This document shows positions 57,288 through 64,000 of a stretch of 64,000 nucleotides of DNA, in pieces. The translations under genes were made by a program, and so were the position numbers. The stretch lies in contig JBEKCS010000011.1 of assembly GCA_050014755.1 (NCBI GenBank), positions 1 through 64,000 on the forward strand, written 5' to 3'. The notes under the pieces were generated by a model. That model saw only the letters and a list, made by a program, of their open reading frames with translations. It did not search any database and was not told the DNA's origin. The stretch is from Bog-756 sp050014755 (GTDB lineage: Bacteria; Actinomycetota; Acidimicrobiia; Acidimicrobiales; RAAP-2). Within the stretch, counting starts at the first letter, position 1, and each line of letters begins with the position of its first letter.

Positions 57288-57953
57288 TCACCGGTGTGTG
57301 CTGATCGCCGCGGCCAGAACCACGCCGGCCTCCGTGGTCACCGACGCGGCGTCCTCGACGGTGAGGCCGAGACCACCGAGCAACGTCTCGGCCAGGCCTC
57401 GGTCGAGATCGCCCAGGCTGGCTTGGGGCCATCCGAGGTCATTCGCCCGCAGGGCAGCCATCACCGCGCCTCCCACGGTCACGGTCGCCGCCGCTAGACG
57501 ATCGCCCCGGAAGCGCCCGGCGCTCACGCCGGCTTCAAGGTCGCGGAGCATGCGCTGGTGGAGACCCTCCCATAGCCGGCTGTCGCCGGAGAAGCCGAAC
57601 CGGACGAGGAGGGCGGCGAGCTGCGGCTGTTCGATCGCGGTACGGACCATGTGCCGGATAGCGACTGCCACGATGAGCGCGGGATCGTCGAGTCCGGCGG
57701 TGAGTGCGTCGTTGGTTCGGCCCAGATCGTCGAGCACCTCGTCGACGACGGCTTCGAGCAGTGCCTCTTTGGTGTCGAAGTACCCGTAGAACGTGCCGAA
57801 GCCCACGTCCGCGGCCTGGGTCACGTCAGCCACAGTGAGGGCATCGGGTCCCTTCTCGACGACAAGGTGCCGGGCCGCGGCCACGAGCGCAGCCCGGGTT
57901 GTACGCCGGCGTCGCTCCCGGCGTCCGAGTCCAGGATCTCCTTCGGCCGTCAT
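57288..57953 (-). CDS. TetR family regulator
   Basis: 221 residues. The DNA-binding part RAALVAAARHLVVEKGPDALTVADVTQAADVGFGTFYGYFDTKEALLEAV is typical TetR. The ATG at 57953 overlaps the stop of the PNPOx-fold gene (ATGA), so the regulator is made from the same message as its probable target. The palindrome at 58406-58423 in the divergent promoter region upstream of that operon is its best candidate operator. Confidence 0.88.
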   Translation of the reverse strand: MTAEGDPGLGRRERRRRTTRAALVAAARHLVVEKGPDALTVADVTQAADVGFGTFYGYFDTKEALLEAVVDEVLDDLGRTNDALTAGLDDPALIVAVAIRHMVRTAIEQPQLAALLVRFGFSGDSRLWEGLHQRMLRDLEAGVSAGRFRGDRLAAATVTVGGAVMAALRANDLGWPQASLGDLDRGLAETLLGGLGLTVEDAASVTTEAGVVLAAAISTHR

Positions 57954-58360
57954 TCGGCTGGCAGGTACGACGCGCCGTAGGCGCGCCCGATCTCGATGTC
58001 GAGCAGTACCCGGTCCATCCCGGCCAGCAGTTCGTCGGTGAGCTCTGGTGGCTCGTCCCCCGAGATGCGAGCGAACAGGCGAGCGGTGTGATCGGCGATC
58101 TGGTTCACCCGCAGCGCCGCGGCTCCCTCCACTGTGACCGAGGGAAAGGGCGGCTCGCGGCCCATCACGCACAGCGAGGCCCATCCGGAGCGCTCCACGT
58201 CCTTGGCCTTGCCCCGCTTGGGCTCGGTCGACACGAGGATGTGATCACCCTCGAGGAGGAAGTACACGACGGACTGCCGTGCCCGGCCGTCCGGGCGGAT
58301 GGTCGAGAGCACTCCAGCGCGCTCAGCCTCGAGGAACGCGCGCACGCTCGGAGCGATCAC
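57950..58360 (-). CDS. Pyridoxamine phosphate oxidase-fold protein (flavin/F420 type)
   Basis: 136 residues with the split-barrel fold: SVRAFLEAERAGVLSTIRPDGRARQSVVYFLLEGDHILVSTEPKRGKAKDVERSG is the usual N-terminal half of actinobacterial FMN- or F420-dependent reductases, split as LSTIRPDGRARQSVVYF and RGKAKDVERSGWASL. GTG 58360 places SVRAFL five residues from the N-terminus, as in relatives; longer starts reach into the operator. Reduction of quinones, enones or other small compounds is likely. First gene of an operon with TetR and an alpha/beta hydrolase. Confidence 0.75.
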   Translation of the reverse strand: MIAPSVRAFLEAERAGVLSTIRPDGRARQSVVYFLLEGDHILVSTEPKRGKAKDVERSGWASLCVMGREPPFPSVTVEGAAALRVNQIADHTARLFARISGDEPPELTDELLAGMDRVLLDIEIGRAYGASYLPAE

Positions 58361-58405
58361 CGGACGACCGCCCTCGAGGGGACCGCACGCTGCGCACTCC
58401 GAATA

Positions 58406-58423
58406 CTTGATTGAGTCATCAAG
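58406..58423. promoter_or_regulatory. Palindromic operator, cttgat-N6-atcaag
   Basis: A perfect 6-base inverted repeat with a 6-base spacer lies between the divergent PNPOx-fold gene (start 58360) and the peroxiredoxin-like gene (start 58532), in an AT-richer island. It is the best candidate binding site for the TetR protein encoded at 57288-57953. Confidence 0.55.
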
Positions 58424-58531
58424 TTCGATACACTGACCGGAAATACGAAGGATGTCAAGCATCGATAGGTCAGGTACCGGCGATGGCGCGCCTGCAGGGA
58501 CGATCGAGGCCAACGAGGACAGGAGACAGGC

Positions 58532-59290
58532 GTGACTGAGCCCACCGCAACGGCACTGGGACAGGTGCTCGGGCCGATGATGGAGCGACTCGACCAACGC
58601 GCCGGTGGCAAATCGAAGCCATTGACCGATCAGCTCGCAGTCGCGCGTGAGACGCTCGGCGCCGACCGTCCCCGCCAGGAGATGGAAGCGGTGCACGAGG
58701 CGCAGAGGCAGCTCGGTGCGCTGTCCTTCGACGATGCGATCCAGGTGGGGGATCACGCGCCCCTCTTCGAGCTCCCCGACGCACACGGTGCGTCCTTCCG
58801 ACTGGCGGACGCACTGCTCGATGGGCCCGTCGTGTTGAGCTTCTATCGTGGCGCGTGGTGCCCGTTCTGCAACCTCGAGCTGCGGGCACTCGAGGCCCGA
58901 CGCGAGGAGCTGGAGGCGTTGGGTGCCTCGCTCGTTGCCGTTTCGCCCCAGGCGCCCGCCTTTTCCGAACTGTCAGCGTCCCTGAACGAGCTGCACTTCA
59001 GCGTGCTCTCGGATGCGGGCAACGCCGTAGCTCGCCTGTTCGGCATCGTGATCGAGATCCCGGAGGCAATCCGTCGCCACCAGGCGGAACTCGGCCTCGA
59101 TGTCGCCGAGATCAATGCCGACGGAAAACGCGAGGTCCCGACTCCGGCGACCTACGTCATCGATCAAGAGGGCATTGTGCGCTACGCGTATCTGAACGGC
59201 GAGTATCGCTACCGGGCCGATCCGGATGACGTGGTCGAGACCGTGCGAGCTGTCGTCGCCAACGCGGACGCGTCCGACGTCAGTAGCTGA
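58532..59290 (+). CDS. Peroxiredoxin-like (AhpC/TSA) protein, CxxC type
   Basis: 252 residues. After a helical N-terminal region of about 70 residues comes a thioredoxin-fold AhpC/TSA domain: GDHAPLFELPDAHG, then YRGAWCPFCNLELRAL with Cys 110 and Cys 113, and TYVIDQEGIVRYAY. Classical peroxiredoxins have a PxxxTxxC site; the CxxC here resembles thioredoxin, and such proteins are annotated peroxiredoxin-like. They probably reduce peroxides or disulfides. aggagacagg precedes the GTG. A shorter paralogue is at 60576. It diverges from the PNPOx-TetR-hydrolase operon. Confidence 0.85.
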   Translation: MTEPTATALGQVLGPMMERLDQRAGGKSKPLTDQLAVARETLGADRPRQEMEAVHEAQRQLGALSFDDAIQVGDHAPLFELPDAHGASFRLADALLDGPVVLSFYRGAWCPFCNLELRALEARREELEALGASLVAVSPQAPAFSELSASLNELHFSVLSDAGNAVARLFGIVIEIPEAIRRHQAELGLDVAEINADGKREVPTPATYVIDQEGIVRYAYLNGEYRYRADPDDVVETVRAVVANADASDVSS

Positions 59291-59343
59291 CCCTCCATAC
59301 ATTGGAAGGAGCCTGGGCTGAGCGCGAGGTGCATAATCGGGTC

Positions 59344-59808
59344 GTGGCCAATCTCAACTACAGAGAGTCGATCGTCATCGCCCGCTCGCCGGAGGATCTC
59401 TACGACATGGTCTCGGACATCACCCGGATGGGAGAGTGGAGTCCGGAGTGCAAGGTCTGTTGGTGGGACGAAGGTGCCGGACCGAAGGCTGGGGCGTGGT
59501 TCACCGGTCGGAATGAAACTTCCGGTCGGACATGGGAGACCAGATCACAGGTTGCCGTCGCCGACCGTGGCCGTGAGTTCGCCTTCATCGTCGGGGGCGA
59601 CCGCGTCCGATGGGGCTACGAGTTCGTGCGTGTCCCTGGTGGGACCGAGGTGACGGAATCGTGGGAGTTCCTGCCCGGTGGTCAGGCGTTCTTCGAGCAG
59701 ACGTTCGGTGAAGACGCACCGGCCCGGATCGTCGAACGGGCCGAATCGGCCCGCATGGGCATTCCTGTAACGCTTGCGGCGATCAGAGTCGCCGCCGAAG
59801 CTGAGTAG
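59344..59808 (+). CDS. SRPBCC (polyketide cyclase/START-like) protein
   Basis: 154 residues. NLNYRESIVIARSPEDLYDMVSDITRMGEWSPECKVCWW is the standard start of the SRPBCC hydrophobic-ligand-binding fold. FIVGGDRVRWGYEFVRVPGGTEVTESWEF follows as the strands, and a long C-terminal helix closes the cavity. The ligand is unknown. cataat at 59332-59337 lies six bases before the GTG at 59344, so the mRNA may be leaderless. It follows the peroxiredoxin-like gene by 53 bases. Confidence 0.75.
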   Translation: MANLNYRESIVIARSPEDLYDMVSDITRMGEWSPECKVCWWDEGAGPKAGAWFTGRNETSGRTWETRSQVAVADRGREFAFIVGGDRVRWGYEFVRVPGGTEVTESWEFLPGGQAFFEQTFGEDAPARIVERAESARMGIPVTLAAIRVAAEAE

Positions 59809-59869
59809 GGACCGATCAGCCACGAGACGAGGGCCACGAAGAATGCTGAGGACACGGCCCCGATGCCCG

Positions 59870-60496
59870 TCAGGCGCTGGCGAACGTACGCAGATGGTCG
59901 ATCGCCGCGTCGAGAGCGACCGCGAGCGGGGTCTCGTCTTGAAGCGCCTTGGACATGAGCAGGCCTCCCTGCAGTGATGCCAACGTGGCCGTCGCCAAGC
60001 GCTCGGGATCGGCATCGGCCCGCAGCCTCCCTGAATTCCGCAGTCGTCCCAACGCATCTTCCAGGAGCAGCTGCCACGAGTCGAACGCTTCGTGGATATC
60101 TAGCCGACCCACGCCGGACTCGCCGATGAGCTCATTGGCCAGAGTGCCGAGGGGGCAGCCGGACCACTGTGGTGCCTGCTGTTGGAATGCCACGATGGAG
60201 TCCGCCCAGCGCTGCAGGTCATCCACCGACTTCACGGTGGCGAGCAGGTCCCCTTGGAATGCGAGGATTCGATCCCGCACGCAGACCACCACCGCGGCGA
60301 CGAGCTCGTCCTTGCTCGCAAAGTAGTGGTACATCTGCGACTTGCTGGTCGAGGTCACCCGGCCCACTTCGTCCAGGCTCACCGTCGCCACGCCACGCTC
60401 CACCATCAGGTCGGACGCCGCCTCGACGATCCGCTGGCGCGTCTCGCGCCCCTTGACCGTCAACGGACGGTCGCTGATGGTGTCGGCTCCGGACAT
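59870..60496 (-). CDS. TetR family regulator controlling the divergent peroxiredoxin-like gene
   Basis: 208 residues. RQRIVEAASDLMVERGVATVSLDEVGRVTSTSKSQMYHYFASKDELVAAVV is the TetR helix-turn-helix; WSGCPLGTLANEL in the ligand domain is typical of a subgroup with a conserved Cys-Pro, possibly redox or electrophile sensing. ggag sits ahead of the ATG at 60496. Two identical-half palindromes in the 79-base divergent region almost certainly are its operators. The neighbouring gene suggests a thiol-stress role (inference). Confidence 0.9.
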   Translation of the reverse strand: MSGADTISDRPLTVKGRETRQRIVEAASDLMVERGVATVSLDEVGRVTSTSKSQMYHYFASKDELVAAVVVCVRDRILAFQGDLLATVKSVDDLQRWADSIVAFQQQAPQWSGCPLGTLANELIGESGVGRLDIHEAFDSWQLLLEDALGRLRNSGRLRADADPERLATATLASLQGGLLMSKALQDETPLAVALDAAIDHLRTFASA

Positions 60497-60511
60497 GCAG
60501 GTCTCCAGTAG

Positions 60512-60560
60512 TGGACTTGACAGTCCATTCTACTCCTGTGAGTATGGACTGCACAGTCCA
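60512..60560. promoter_or_regulatory. Twin TetR operators on a divergent promoter
   Basis: tggact-tgac-agtcca (60512-60527) and tggact-gcac-agtcca (60545-60560) are perfect inverted repeats whose centres lie 33 bases apart, about three helical turns. A -35 ttgaca (60517-60522) and a -10 gagtat (60540-60545), 17 bases apart, drive the plus-strand gene and overlap both operators. A minus-strand -10 tagaat at 60532..60527 lies between them. Confidence 0.8.
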
Positions 60561-60575
60561 CTTTGAGGAGTCGTC

Positions 60576-61211
60576 ATGGATGCGCTAGCTACCCAGTTGA
60601 ACGAGATCACCACGCAGATCCCGACCCAGATCGCCGGACGGATCAAGACGGGAGTGGACGAGGTCACCACCTCCGGAGTCGCACCAGGTCTCGCCATCGG
60701 CGACACCGCACCAGACTTCACGCTGAGCGACGCGGTCGGCAACCAAGTCGCGCTCGGTGACCTGCTTGCCAAGGGCCCGGTCGTGGTCACCTTCTACCGG
60801 GGGGAATGGTGCCCCTATTGCAATCTGCAGCTCCGGGCCCTGCAGCAGGCATTGCCGGAGATCCAGGCTGCAGGGGCGACGCTCGTGGCGATCAGCCCGC
60901 AGGCGCCTGACCATGGCCTGACGATGACCGAGAAGCACGACCTGGCCTTCCCGGTGTTGAGTGATCTCGACCAGTCGGTCAGCGAGGCTTACGAGGTCCG
61001 ATTCGACGTCACCGGTGAACTGGAAGACCTCCAGGTCAACGTGTTCCAGAACGACCCTGCCGTGCAGAACGCCGATGGTCGACGCTCGCTGCCCGTCCCC
61101 TCCACGTTCGTCATCGACCGCGACGGCGTCGTGAGATTCGCCTCCGTCAATGCCGACTGGCGGGTGCGCGTGGAGCCGGCAGACGTGATCGCTGCACTCA
61201 GGGCGCTCTGA
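60576..61211 (+). CDS. Peroxiredoxin-like (AhpC/TSA) protein, second copy
   Basis: 211 residues, the same family as the protein encoded at 58532: IGDTAPDFTLSDAVGNQ, FYRGEWCPYCNLQLRALQ with Cys 79 and Cys 82, AISPQAPDH and STFVIDRDGVVRFASV. The N-terminal helix is shorter. ttgaggag precedes the ATG. It is controlled by the twin operators directly upstream. Two related redox proteins, each beside its own TetR gene within 3 kb, suggest duplication followed by separate regulation. Confidence 0.87.
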   Translation: MDALATQLNEITTQIPTQIAGRIKTGVDEVTTSGVAPGLAIGDTAPDFTLSDAVGNQVALGDLLAKGPVVVTFYRGEWCPYCNLQLRALQQALPEIQAAGATLVAISPQAPDHGLTMTEKHDLAFPVLSDLDQSVSEAYEVRFDVTGELEDLQVNVFQNDPAVQNADGRRSLPVPSTFVIDRDGVVRFASVNADWRVRVEPADVIAALRAL

Positions 61212-61460
61212 CCCCATCGTCAATTGGGGCGCATTGCAGCGATCGAGTCATGCCTGCCAACAGACTGGCCAGATGGGGGAGCGGCTGCCGAGACGGTGGG
61301 TCTCCAGGTCCAAGATCCGAGTGCTCAGTTCCATTGGCGTCCGTGTCCGCGAAGATTGGCTGCCCACTATTGGCAACACGTCGGGGATAGCTGCTGGCAC
61401 GCGAGGCGGCAGCGCTATCCCTACCGGCGGGTGGCTGGCGCATCGACTGCACCCAGTGAA

Positions 61461-61640
61461 TCAACGCCGAGCCAGCCGGCGTCCGCTTTCCGTGTCGATC
61501 GGCGTGTAGTTCATCTCGAAGTGGTGGTAGAGCGTGGACTCGTCCGCTCGGGAGAGCTCCTCACCGTGCATCTCGATGTCGGGTGCAGTCCGGACCGCCT
61601 CCTTGGTCACCTCGACGTGCAGATCCTCAGGACCGATCTG
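61461..61640 (-). pseudogene. Remnant of a PRC-barrel/DUF2382-like protein (C-terminal part)
   Basis: The frame reads HVEVTKEAVRTAPDI, then ELSRADESTLYHHFEMNYTP, which recalls the end of actinobacterial PRC-barrel proteins where VTKExVKxAP precedes a Ser/Glu stretch and a LYxHY motif. No N-terminal barrel is present: upstream the frame runs into the IS1380 remnant. Assignment is from memory of the family pattern and is moderate at best. Confidence 0.4.
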
Positions 61641-61654
61641 AACGCCGGCAAGTG

Positions 61655-61843
61655 TGAACCGTCGGCGATGGCCACGGCCAGATGGGTGAGGACGATGCCG
61701 GGATCGTGGGTGTGCCAGTTGATCCCGCACGCCGACATCGCAGTCGACATCGCTTCGGTCAGGCCGCTGCGATCGGCCAGTTCGGACAACAGCGCGGTGC
61801 CGGCGTGGGACACCAGGTTCTTCCCGTCGGTGGTCACCCTCAT
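61655..61843 (-). mobile_element. IS1380-family transposase fragment (N-terminus)
   Basis: About 63 residues from ATG 61843, MRVTTDGKNLVSHAGTALL, then ELADRSGLTEAMS and HDPGIVLTHLAVAIADG, match the N-terminal segment of IS1380-type transposases. The similarity stops at about 61655, where the frame changes character. The DDE catalytic part is missing, so the element is dead. Terminal inverted repeats were not found. Confidence 0.6.
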
Positions 61844-62151
61844 CGATTGGGTGGCGCGACTATCGTGCACCTTCGAGGAGCCCTCCTCCTGGTTTGGATT
61901 TGCTGCCTTAGCACCAGTAATTCTTCCAGGTCAGGAGGGTTCTTTCGCGGACGCGGATACCACCGAATCAGAGGCGGGACGAATTTTCGAGGCTATAGAG
62001 ACGACTCGATAGCCCCACCGATGCAGTTGGGCCGGCGTAGGAGCAGGATCGCATCTGCCCTTGACGCCTGGATGGGTAGGGCGCTGTCCGGCGAGGAATG
62101 TTGACCTCCGCGTGCGGGCGGGAGCAGTGGTTCGTCCATTCTTGAACACTC

Positions 62152-62603
62152 CTACCGGGGATGGAATCGCAACCAGTTCGCCAGCATCGTTGCCCGCACC
62201 TTGCCTTCGTGGACGAGCTCGGCGCTCACGACGATGGCCGACTCGGAAACCTCCACAGGTTCCGCCCGAAGCGACACGGGCGGTCCCAACGGCGTTGGCC
62301 GCAGGAATCGAACGTCGAAGCCAGCCGTGATGAAGGGAACCGGTGCCCCTTCGTCGGCCGTCCACTCATGGCGATCGGCTTCCCACATCACAACGGCAGC
62401 GGTGTGGCAGTCGAGCGCCGTTGAGATGATGCCCCGTTGAGGAAGCCGAATCCGTTGTCGTGTTCGGCGCGAGGGGTGAACGTGGCGACGGTGACGTCGT
62501 GTTCCCGAAAGCTACGCAGGTGAAAACCGTCGGGATTGGCATGGCCGCACCCGAAGCACGTGAGATCCGGATACAGGGTCTCCTGAATACTCAGTTTCGT
62601 CAT
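62152..62603 (-). pseudogene. PaaI-family hotdog thioesterase, frameshifted
   Basis: Two overlapping frames together make one 150-residue thioesterase. The first gives LYPDLTCFGCGHANPDGF and HDNGFGFLNG; it should continue GIISTALDCHTAAVVMWE but is out of frame after a run of four C at 62432-62435 on the plus strand. The second frame continues DVRFLRPTPLGPPVSLRAE to LANWLRFHPR. One extra G/C restores the frame exactly. FGCGxxNPxGF and the LNGGI(I)STALD helix are PaaI/4HBT hallmarks. Either a true mutation or a sequencing error in a homopolymer. Confidence 0.75.
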
Positions 62604-62660
62604 GGGATGACTCCATTGTTGATGTCGGCGGTATTCGGCCATTGTCGGACGTGCATCAGA

Positions 62661-63449
62661 TCAGTCGGCTCGTGCGACGATCCATCCGAATTCGGAGGTG
62701 ACCCGGACGCCGACTTCCCGATCGCACAAGGGCGAGACGACCTCATGCAGCGCCTCGCAGAACGTCTCGTAGCCGACCGCCTCGATCGCGGGGACGGACG
62801 GTCCCGCCGCCGCTAGTGCACGCACGGCCGTGTCGGTGTCGGGCCACTCGCTGACAACGTCGACGGCTCCGCGCTCGACCAACGAGAAGCCCGACGCTTC
62901 GAGCATGTCCTCCATGACACCTTCGCGACCGGTGTCCCCGTGGTCCATATTGGTTGCCCCGTGTTCAGGAGGAGACAACTCGATGACCTTGATGAAGTAC
63001 GGCATGAGGCCAAGACGGTCGTATCGCCCCCAGAAGGTGAGTCCCAGCCGACCGTTGGGCACGAGCACCCGGCGAGCTTCCTTCAACGCACCTTCGCATC
63101 CTTTCCAGATGCCGTTGAAGCTCGTCGCGACATCGAAGCTGTCATCCGCGAACGGTAGTTCGAACATGTCACCGACGCGGAAGTTCCCGCTCGGAGTTCT
63201 CGTTTGTGCGATCGTCACCAGGGCCTCGGCTGCGTCCAGTCCAGTGACTGTGGCCTGCCTCTCGGCGGCAAGATGAGCAGCGAACCCGGACCCACAGGCG
63301 ATGTCCAGGAGGCGCTCACCGTCCCCGATTCCCAGACGGTCGAACAGCAATTCGTTTGCCGGGCGAGCGTACGGCTCGAACAGGTACGCCCACTCCAGGG
63401 CACGCGCCCCCCAGCCGCGACCCGCTTCTTCCCAGTTCATGTCAGACAC
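62661..63449 (-). CDS. Class I SAM-dependent methyltransferase
   Basis: 262 residues. The SAM site reads LLDIACGSGFAAHLAAERQATVTGLDAAEAL (motif I LLDIACGSGF, motif II GLDAA), then FRVGDMFELPFADDSFDVATSF (motif III/IV) and EARRVLVPNGRLGLTFWG (post-motif). It resembles UbiE/Coq5-like small-molecule methyltransferases; the substrate is unknown. GTG 63449 is given; ATG 63440 is nearly as likely. It diverges from a TetR gene with an elaborate palindrome between them. Confidence 0.85.
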   Translation of the reverse strand: MSDMNWEEAGRGWGARALEWAYLFEPYARPANELLFDRLGIGDGERLLDIACGSGFAAHLAAERQATVTGLDAAEALVTIAQTRTPSGNFRVGDMFELPFADDSFDVATSFNGIWKGCEGALKEARRVLVPNGRLGLTFWGRYDRLGLMPYFIKVIELSPPEHGATNMDHGDTGREGVMEDMLEASGFSLVERGAVDVVSEWPDTDTAVRALAAAGPSVPAIEAVGYETFCEALHEVVSPLCDREVGVRVTSEFGWIVARAD

Positions 63450-63465
63450 TCGCTCCGGCTCTTTC

Positions 63466-63508
63466 TAGACGAACGGTCGTACAGTAATTGTAAACGATCG
63501 TGCGTCTA
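63466..63508. promoter_or_regulatory. Large palindromic operator between methyltransferase and TetR genes
   Basis: tagacg (63466-63471) and cgtcta (63503-63508) frame a nearly symmetric 43-base region with inner arms ggtcgt/acgatc. Each half reads TAGACGnACGnTCGTnnA in opposite orientation, so two TetR half-operators face each other around an AT-rich centre. taagat at 63507-63512 may be the -10 of the TetR gene. Confidence 0.65.
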
Positions 63509-63550
63509 AGATGCAAGGGGTCAGTCACGCGAAGGAGGGAGGACGAGCCG

Positions 63551-64000
63551 ATGGCAGAGGAGGAGCAACCGAGGAAGCAGACCCGGGCCCCCGGAGAGCG
63601 CTCCCGTGCCCGCATCGTGCACGAGGCAGCACGGCTTGCGACGATCGAGGGCATCGAAGGACTTTCGATCGGCCGGCTCGCCGACGCCACCGGAACTGCG
63701 AAAAGCAGCGTCTACGCACTGTTCGGCTCCAAGGAGGAACTCCAACTGGCGACCATCAACGCAGCACGCGAGAGCTTCATCGTCGAGGTGGTCACACCGG
63801 CGCTGGTTGGAACAGAGCCGGGGCGCGCACGACTGCTTGCCCTGTGTGACGGCTTCCTCTCCTACGTGGAGCGGCGCATTTTCCCCGGTGGATGCTTCTT
63901 CGTCGCCGCTTCCGCCGAGGTCGCGGCGCGCCCCGGACGTGTTCATGATGAAGTGGCTCGTATCCAACAGCAGTGGCGAGACCTGCTTGGGCGCGAAGCC
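63551..64000 (+). CDS. TetR family regulator, cut by the window end
   Basis: 150 residues are visible with no stop. ERSRARIVHEAARLATIEGIEGLSIGRLADATGTAKSSVYALFGSKEELQLATI is a TetR DNA-binding domain, and the C-terminal part with RRIFPGGCFFVAASAEV resembles the TetR_C subgroup with a conserved Gly-Gly-Cys-Phe. gaaggagggagg lies 10-20 bases before ATG 63551. It probably represses the divergent methyltransferase gene through the operator between them. Confidence 0.88.
   Translation, partial: MAEEEQPRKQTRAPGERSRARIVHEAARLATIEGIEGLSIGRLADATGTAKSSVYALFGSKEELQLATINAARESFIVEVVTPALVGTEPGRARLLALCDGFLSYVERRIFPGGCFFVAASAEVAARPGRVHDEVARIQQQWRDLLGREA

Larger units (their letters stand above)
61212..62151. 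other. Degraded, gene-poor region
   Basis: 940 bases with no intact gene. The minus strand carries a PRC-barrel-like C-terminal remnant (61461-61640) and an IS1380-type transposase N-terminal remnant (61655-61843). The stretches 61212-61460 and 61844-62151 hold nothing I can recognise. Lower GC and broken frames suggest an old insertion and deletion site. Confidence 0.6.

Overview
The window reads as chromosome of a high-GC actinobacterium. Coding density is high, GTG starts and 4-base stop/start overlaps are frequent, and several families typical of Actinomycetota are present: a DUF3039 protein, an SCO6745-family protein, a mycothiol-type DinB/MDMPI-like enzyme, a BsaP-like biotin synthase helper and an OleB-OleC fusion. 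Secreted proteins built from GYW...DGGVFAFGDA repeats point, by inference, to the class Acidimicrobiia. No rRNA, tRNA or CRISPR array was found.

Positions 1-28.7 kb look like core metabolism: a sugar nucleotidyltransferase, an acyl-CoA synthetase diverging from an acyl-CoA dehydrogenase, an archaeal-type riboflavin synthase, bioA-bioF-bioD, a small NfeD-like protein with an SPFH protein, an ABC-F ATPase, maf-dus, a fatty acid desaturase, bioB with a cysteine-rich BsaP-like partner, a crotonase, adenosylhomocysteinase, metY-metX, and an oleA-oleBC-oleD cluster for long-chain olefins made by head-to-head fatty acid condensation.

Positions 28.7-41.7 kb mix secreted and metabolic genes. A 1617-residue secreted protein carries a propeller-like N-terminal part and five fibronectin type III repeats. 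It is followed by a phospholipase C-family phosphoesterase with a histidine phosphatase, an Fpg/Nei glycosylase, an amine-dehydrogenase-like reductase with an SDR, and a membrane glycosyltransferase behind a TetR regulator that appears to be leaderless.

Positions 41.9-56 kb are the most unusual part. A translationally coupled operon runs from a membrane GAF/PAS-GGDEF-EAL protein to an alpha-oxoamine-synthase-like PLP enzyme to an MFS exporter, and could be a small-molecule synthesis and export module joined to c-di-GMP signalling. Next come two co-transcribed secreted GYW-repeat proteins, a divergent lipoprotein, and an MgtA-type P-ATPase preceded by a long multi-helix inverted-repeat structure that looks like an undescribed RNA leader.

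Positions 56-64 kb form an accessory block of TetR genes facing small enzyme genes: a PNPOx-fold protein, an alpha/beta hydrolase, two peroxiredoxin-like proteins, an SRPBCC protein and a methyltransferase. Clear palindromic operators lie between the divergent pairs. The block also contains a frameshifted thioesterase gene and remnants of an IS1380-type transposase and of a PRC-barrel-like gene. The last gene, a TetR regulator, runs off the window.
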